Shown in pieces: positions 13,027 to 14,594 of a stretch of 14,594 nt of DNA; the first letter of the stretch is position 1, and each line of letters begins with the position of its first letter. Location of the stretch: assembly GCA_948434855.1 (NCBI GenBank), contig CAOJFR010000027.1, positions 1 to 14,594 on the forward strand, in the 5' to 3' direction. The stretch comes from an uncultured Clostridia bacterium (GTDB lineage Bacteria; Bacillota; Clostridia; Christensenellales; UBA1242). The notes under the pieces are model-generated. The model did no database searches, was not told the origin of the DNA, and was given only the letters and a program-made list of their open reading frames with translations. A program made the position numbers and the translations under genes.

Positions 13027-13745
13027 GTAGTGCTTTTAATTTTTTGACTTGTTTCTTTTTTCATCATTTTAATAAAAATTCTGTTTATTTTAATAATGTT
13101 TCCAGTGTTTACCAAAACTGCAAAAATTGGTGCAATAATTTGGAATCCAGCAGCAATAATATAAATATACTCAATGTTTTTAGAGTTGATAAATGATATA
13201 TAGAAGCAAGTTACCATTAGCCAGCCAAATAGTGAAAGTGAAACAGGGTCAACCTTTCTTTTAATGCAACAAATAAATATAAATATGCTTAAATCCATAG
13301 CTGGAAGAATGTATACAAAAAGGTGTGAAAGAGGAAAAGTTTTTACATCAACAGATTTTAAAACAAAAAATGTGATACATACGCCCATGATTAAAATTGC
13401 ATTTGCAAGTAAAAGCATATAAATTTTCCATCTTAGCGGAACCATGTTTTTTGTTTTTATGGCTGTTTTTGTTTCGTTGTCAATTGGGCTGAGCAATGTG
13501 TCAACAGAAACGCCAAAAATATTAGCAAGTTTTTTTATTGTGAACACATCTGGAGTTGTTTCGCCACGTTCCCACTTTGATACATTTTTGTTTGAATATT
13601 GAATTTTTTTTGCTAGTTCTGTTTGTGATAAATTTAGTTTCTTTCTAAAAAATGTTATATTCTGTGCCAAAATGTATCTTTCAGTGTTTTCTGGCTGATT
13701 CGCTTCAAAAGTTATAGTATTTTGACTTTTTTGTGACATTTCCAT
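13005..13745 (-). CDS. XRE-family HTH regulator fused to a four-helix membrane domain
   Basis: 246 residues. An XRE-type (Cro/CI) helix-turn-helix at about 27-85 shows the usual order: RKKLNLSQTELAKKI, SNKNVSKWERGETTPD, TIKKLANIFGVSVDTLLS. Four hydrophobic segments follow at about 106-129, 139-161, 168-186 and 190-213, then a lysine-rich tail. Membrane-anchored XRE regulators of this shape occur in many Firmicutes and often sit beside the genes they control, but the signal is unknown. ATG 13745 is chosen because AGGAG lies seven bases upstream, whereas the longer in-frame ATG at 13769 overlaps the -10 box. It is divergent from the DegV gene. Confidence 0.9.
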   Translation of the reverse strand: MEMSQKSQNTITFEANQPENTERYILAQNITFFRKKLNLSQTELAKKIQYSNKNVSKWERGETTPDVFTIKKLANIFGVSVDTLLSPIDNETKTAIKTKNMVPLRWKIYMLLLANAILIMGVCITFFVLKSVDVKTFPLSHLFVYILPAMDLSIFIFICCIKRKVDPVSLSLFGWLMVTCFYISFINSKNIEYIYIIAAGFQIIAPIFAVLVNTGNIIKINRIFIKMMKKETSQKIKSTTTKSTPN

Positions 13746-13768
13746 AGAATTCTCCTGAATATATGGCA

Positions 13769-13774
13769 ATTATA
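13769..13774 (-). promoter_or_regulatory. Extended -10 promoter of the XRE-membrane gene
   Basis: On the minus strand TATAAT is preceded by TGC (extended -10). The predicted start is near 13762, giving a short leader before ATG 13745. A T-rich stretch is the only -35 candidate. Confidence 0.65.
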
Positions 13775-13903
13775 GCATATTTTTAAGATTTTAAAAAGTG
13801 TTTTTTATTAAAATCGCTTAAAAAGAGATAGTAATTTTGTTTAAAGCGAAATGTTGTATTAAAGTGTGGATACTTTTTGTGCAAATTTCCTTTTCTTTTT
13901 AGC

Positions 13904-13920
13904 TATAATTTTATTATACT
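13904..13920 (+). promoter_or_regulatory. -10 boxes of the DegV gene
   Basis: TATAAT (13904-13909) and TATACT (13915-13920) lie 27-42 nt before ATG 13947. Neither has a strong -35. An imperfect inverted repeat (TCGCTTAAA near 13813, TTTAAAGCGA near 13839) lies further upstream in the divergent gap. Confidence 0.5.
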
Positions 13921-13946
13921 AGTATTGTAAATTTAAGGAGAATATT

Positions 13947-14594
13947 ATGGATAAGATTCAAATTTTTACAGACAGCACAACAAGTTTGTCTCCAGAAGAA
14001 TGCAAAAAATTAAATTTAGAATATGTTGAAACATCTTATATGCTTGATGGAGAACTTCATTCAGCATTTGATGCAGAGGATGTTTCACTTCCAGAATTTT
14101 ATAAAAAGCTTACAGAAATTAAGTCATGTTCAACTGGCTGTGTGAATCCAATTACATTTGAAGAGGCATTTGAAAGATATGTTTCAAAGGGAACTAAGGT
14201 TTTATATACTGGACTTTCAGCATCACTTAGTTCAACTTTTGAAAATGCAAAAATTGTTGCTGAAAAACTTAACAAAAAATATGGGAAAAAAGTAGTTGCA
14301 GTTGTTGATAGCAGAAGTGCAAGCTATGGAACCCTTGCTTTAATTGAAAGAGCAAAAGAATATATTGATGCAGGCAAAACCCTTGAAAAAATTGAAGAGG
14401 ATTTGGATAAGGATGCAAAATCTATGAGTGTTGCATTTGTTGCTCATGATCTTAATTTTTTATATCGTTCTGGCAGATTAAACGCTCTTGAAGCAGGTCT
14501 TGGAAAACTTTTTAAAATTGTTCCTATTGTTTATGTTAGCGAATCAGGAAAACTTAAGCTTGGAGATAAATGTCTTGGATCAAAGCTTGCTTAT
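13947..14594 (+). CDS. DegV family fatty-acid-binding protein (3' end outside the window)
   Basis: The open frame has no stop before the window end; 216 residues of a family that is usually about 280 are present. DegV/FakB proteins bind a fatty acid and, with the kinase FakA, present it for phosphorylation in phospholipid synthesis. Visible landmarks are FTDSTTSL (6-13), the STG motif in CSTGCVNP, TGLSASLSSTF, VVDSRSASYG, and GKLFKIVPIVYVSESGKL, all in family order. The start is well supported by AAGGAG six bases before ATG 13947. No FakA or second DegV gene is visible here. Confidence 0.95.
   Translation, partial: MDKIQIFTDSTTSLSPEECKKLNLEYVETSYMLDGELHSAFDAEDVSLPEFYKKLTEIKSCSTGCVNPITFEEAFERYVSKGTKVLYTGLSASLSSTFENAKIVAEKLNKKYGKKVVAVVDSRSASYGTLALIERAKEYIDAGKTLEKIEEDLDKDAKSMSVAFVAHDLNFLYRSGRLNALEAGLGKLFKIVPIVYVSESGKLKLGDKCLGSKLAY

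Overview
This is an AT-rich window with strong GGAGG-type ribosome binding sites, sigma-A-type promoters (TATAAT, several with an upstream TGn), tRNA genes that encode their own CCA, and gene families typical of Firmicutes (DegV, SHOCT, XRE-membrane proteins). It looks like a chromosomal segment of a low-GC Bacillota, probably an uncultured gut Clostridia-type lineage. The lineage is inference. The genetic code is standard: TGG is used for Trp, and TAA, TAG and TGA all serve as stops.

Layout. A tRNA-Leu(UAG) on the minus strand (50-133) opens the window. Next, on the minus strand, is a 663-residue protein made of about eight degenerate helical repeats (259-2250). The stretch 2539-2874 carries tandem units of about 145 bp that each repeat the 3' end of a tRNA, a terminator and a GC-rich core. 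They lie directly downstream of a minus-strand tRNA cluster, in transcription order Gly(UCC), Arg(UCU), His(GUG), Gln(UUG), Gln(CUG), Lys(UUU). A divergent plus-strand tRNA-Leu(CAG) (3657-3742) is followed by a unit of the same design (3722-3966). Then come a NIPSNAP-family gene broken by an in-frame TAA, a guanylate-kinase-like P-loop protein, and a well-promoted run: SNF2 helicase, small P-loop kinase-like protein, HAD 5'-nucleotidase-like protein and GNAT acetyltransferase. A convergent P-loop NTPase with an apparently leaderless promoter follows. After it are a GrpE-like protein paired with an MTH1-type Nudix hydrolase, a four-helix SHOCT membrane protein, a small lysine/glutamine-rich ORF, an XRE-HTH membrane protein (minus strand), and the start of a DegV gene cut by the window edge.

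The most unusual signal is the modular element behind tRNA-Lys and tRNA-Leu(CAG). The two loci have unrelated tRNAs and different terminator-like hairpins. They nevertheless share the same order of parts at nearly the same spacing: tRNA 3' end, 42-44 nt containing a hairpin, a perfect complement of that tRNA's own 3' end, about 14 nt, the core words GTGACGCTCGCTAA, ACGCTCGCTATTCCGTCGC and GCTCCTTAC, and then a truncated tRNA 3' end that restarts inside the T-loop. This suggests a small repeat family associated with tRNA 3' ends. Several protein genes handle nucleotides (guanylate-kinase-like, two further P-loop proteins, HAD nucleotidase, Nudix), so the middle of the window reads as a nucleotide-metabolism or genome-maintenance neighbourhood. 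A defence role for the SNF2 cluster is only a guess.
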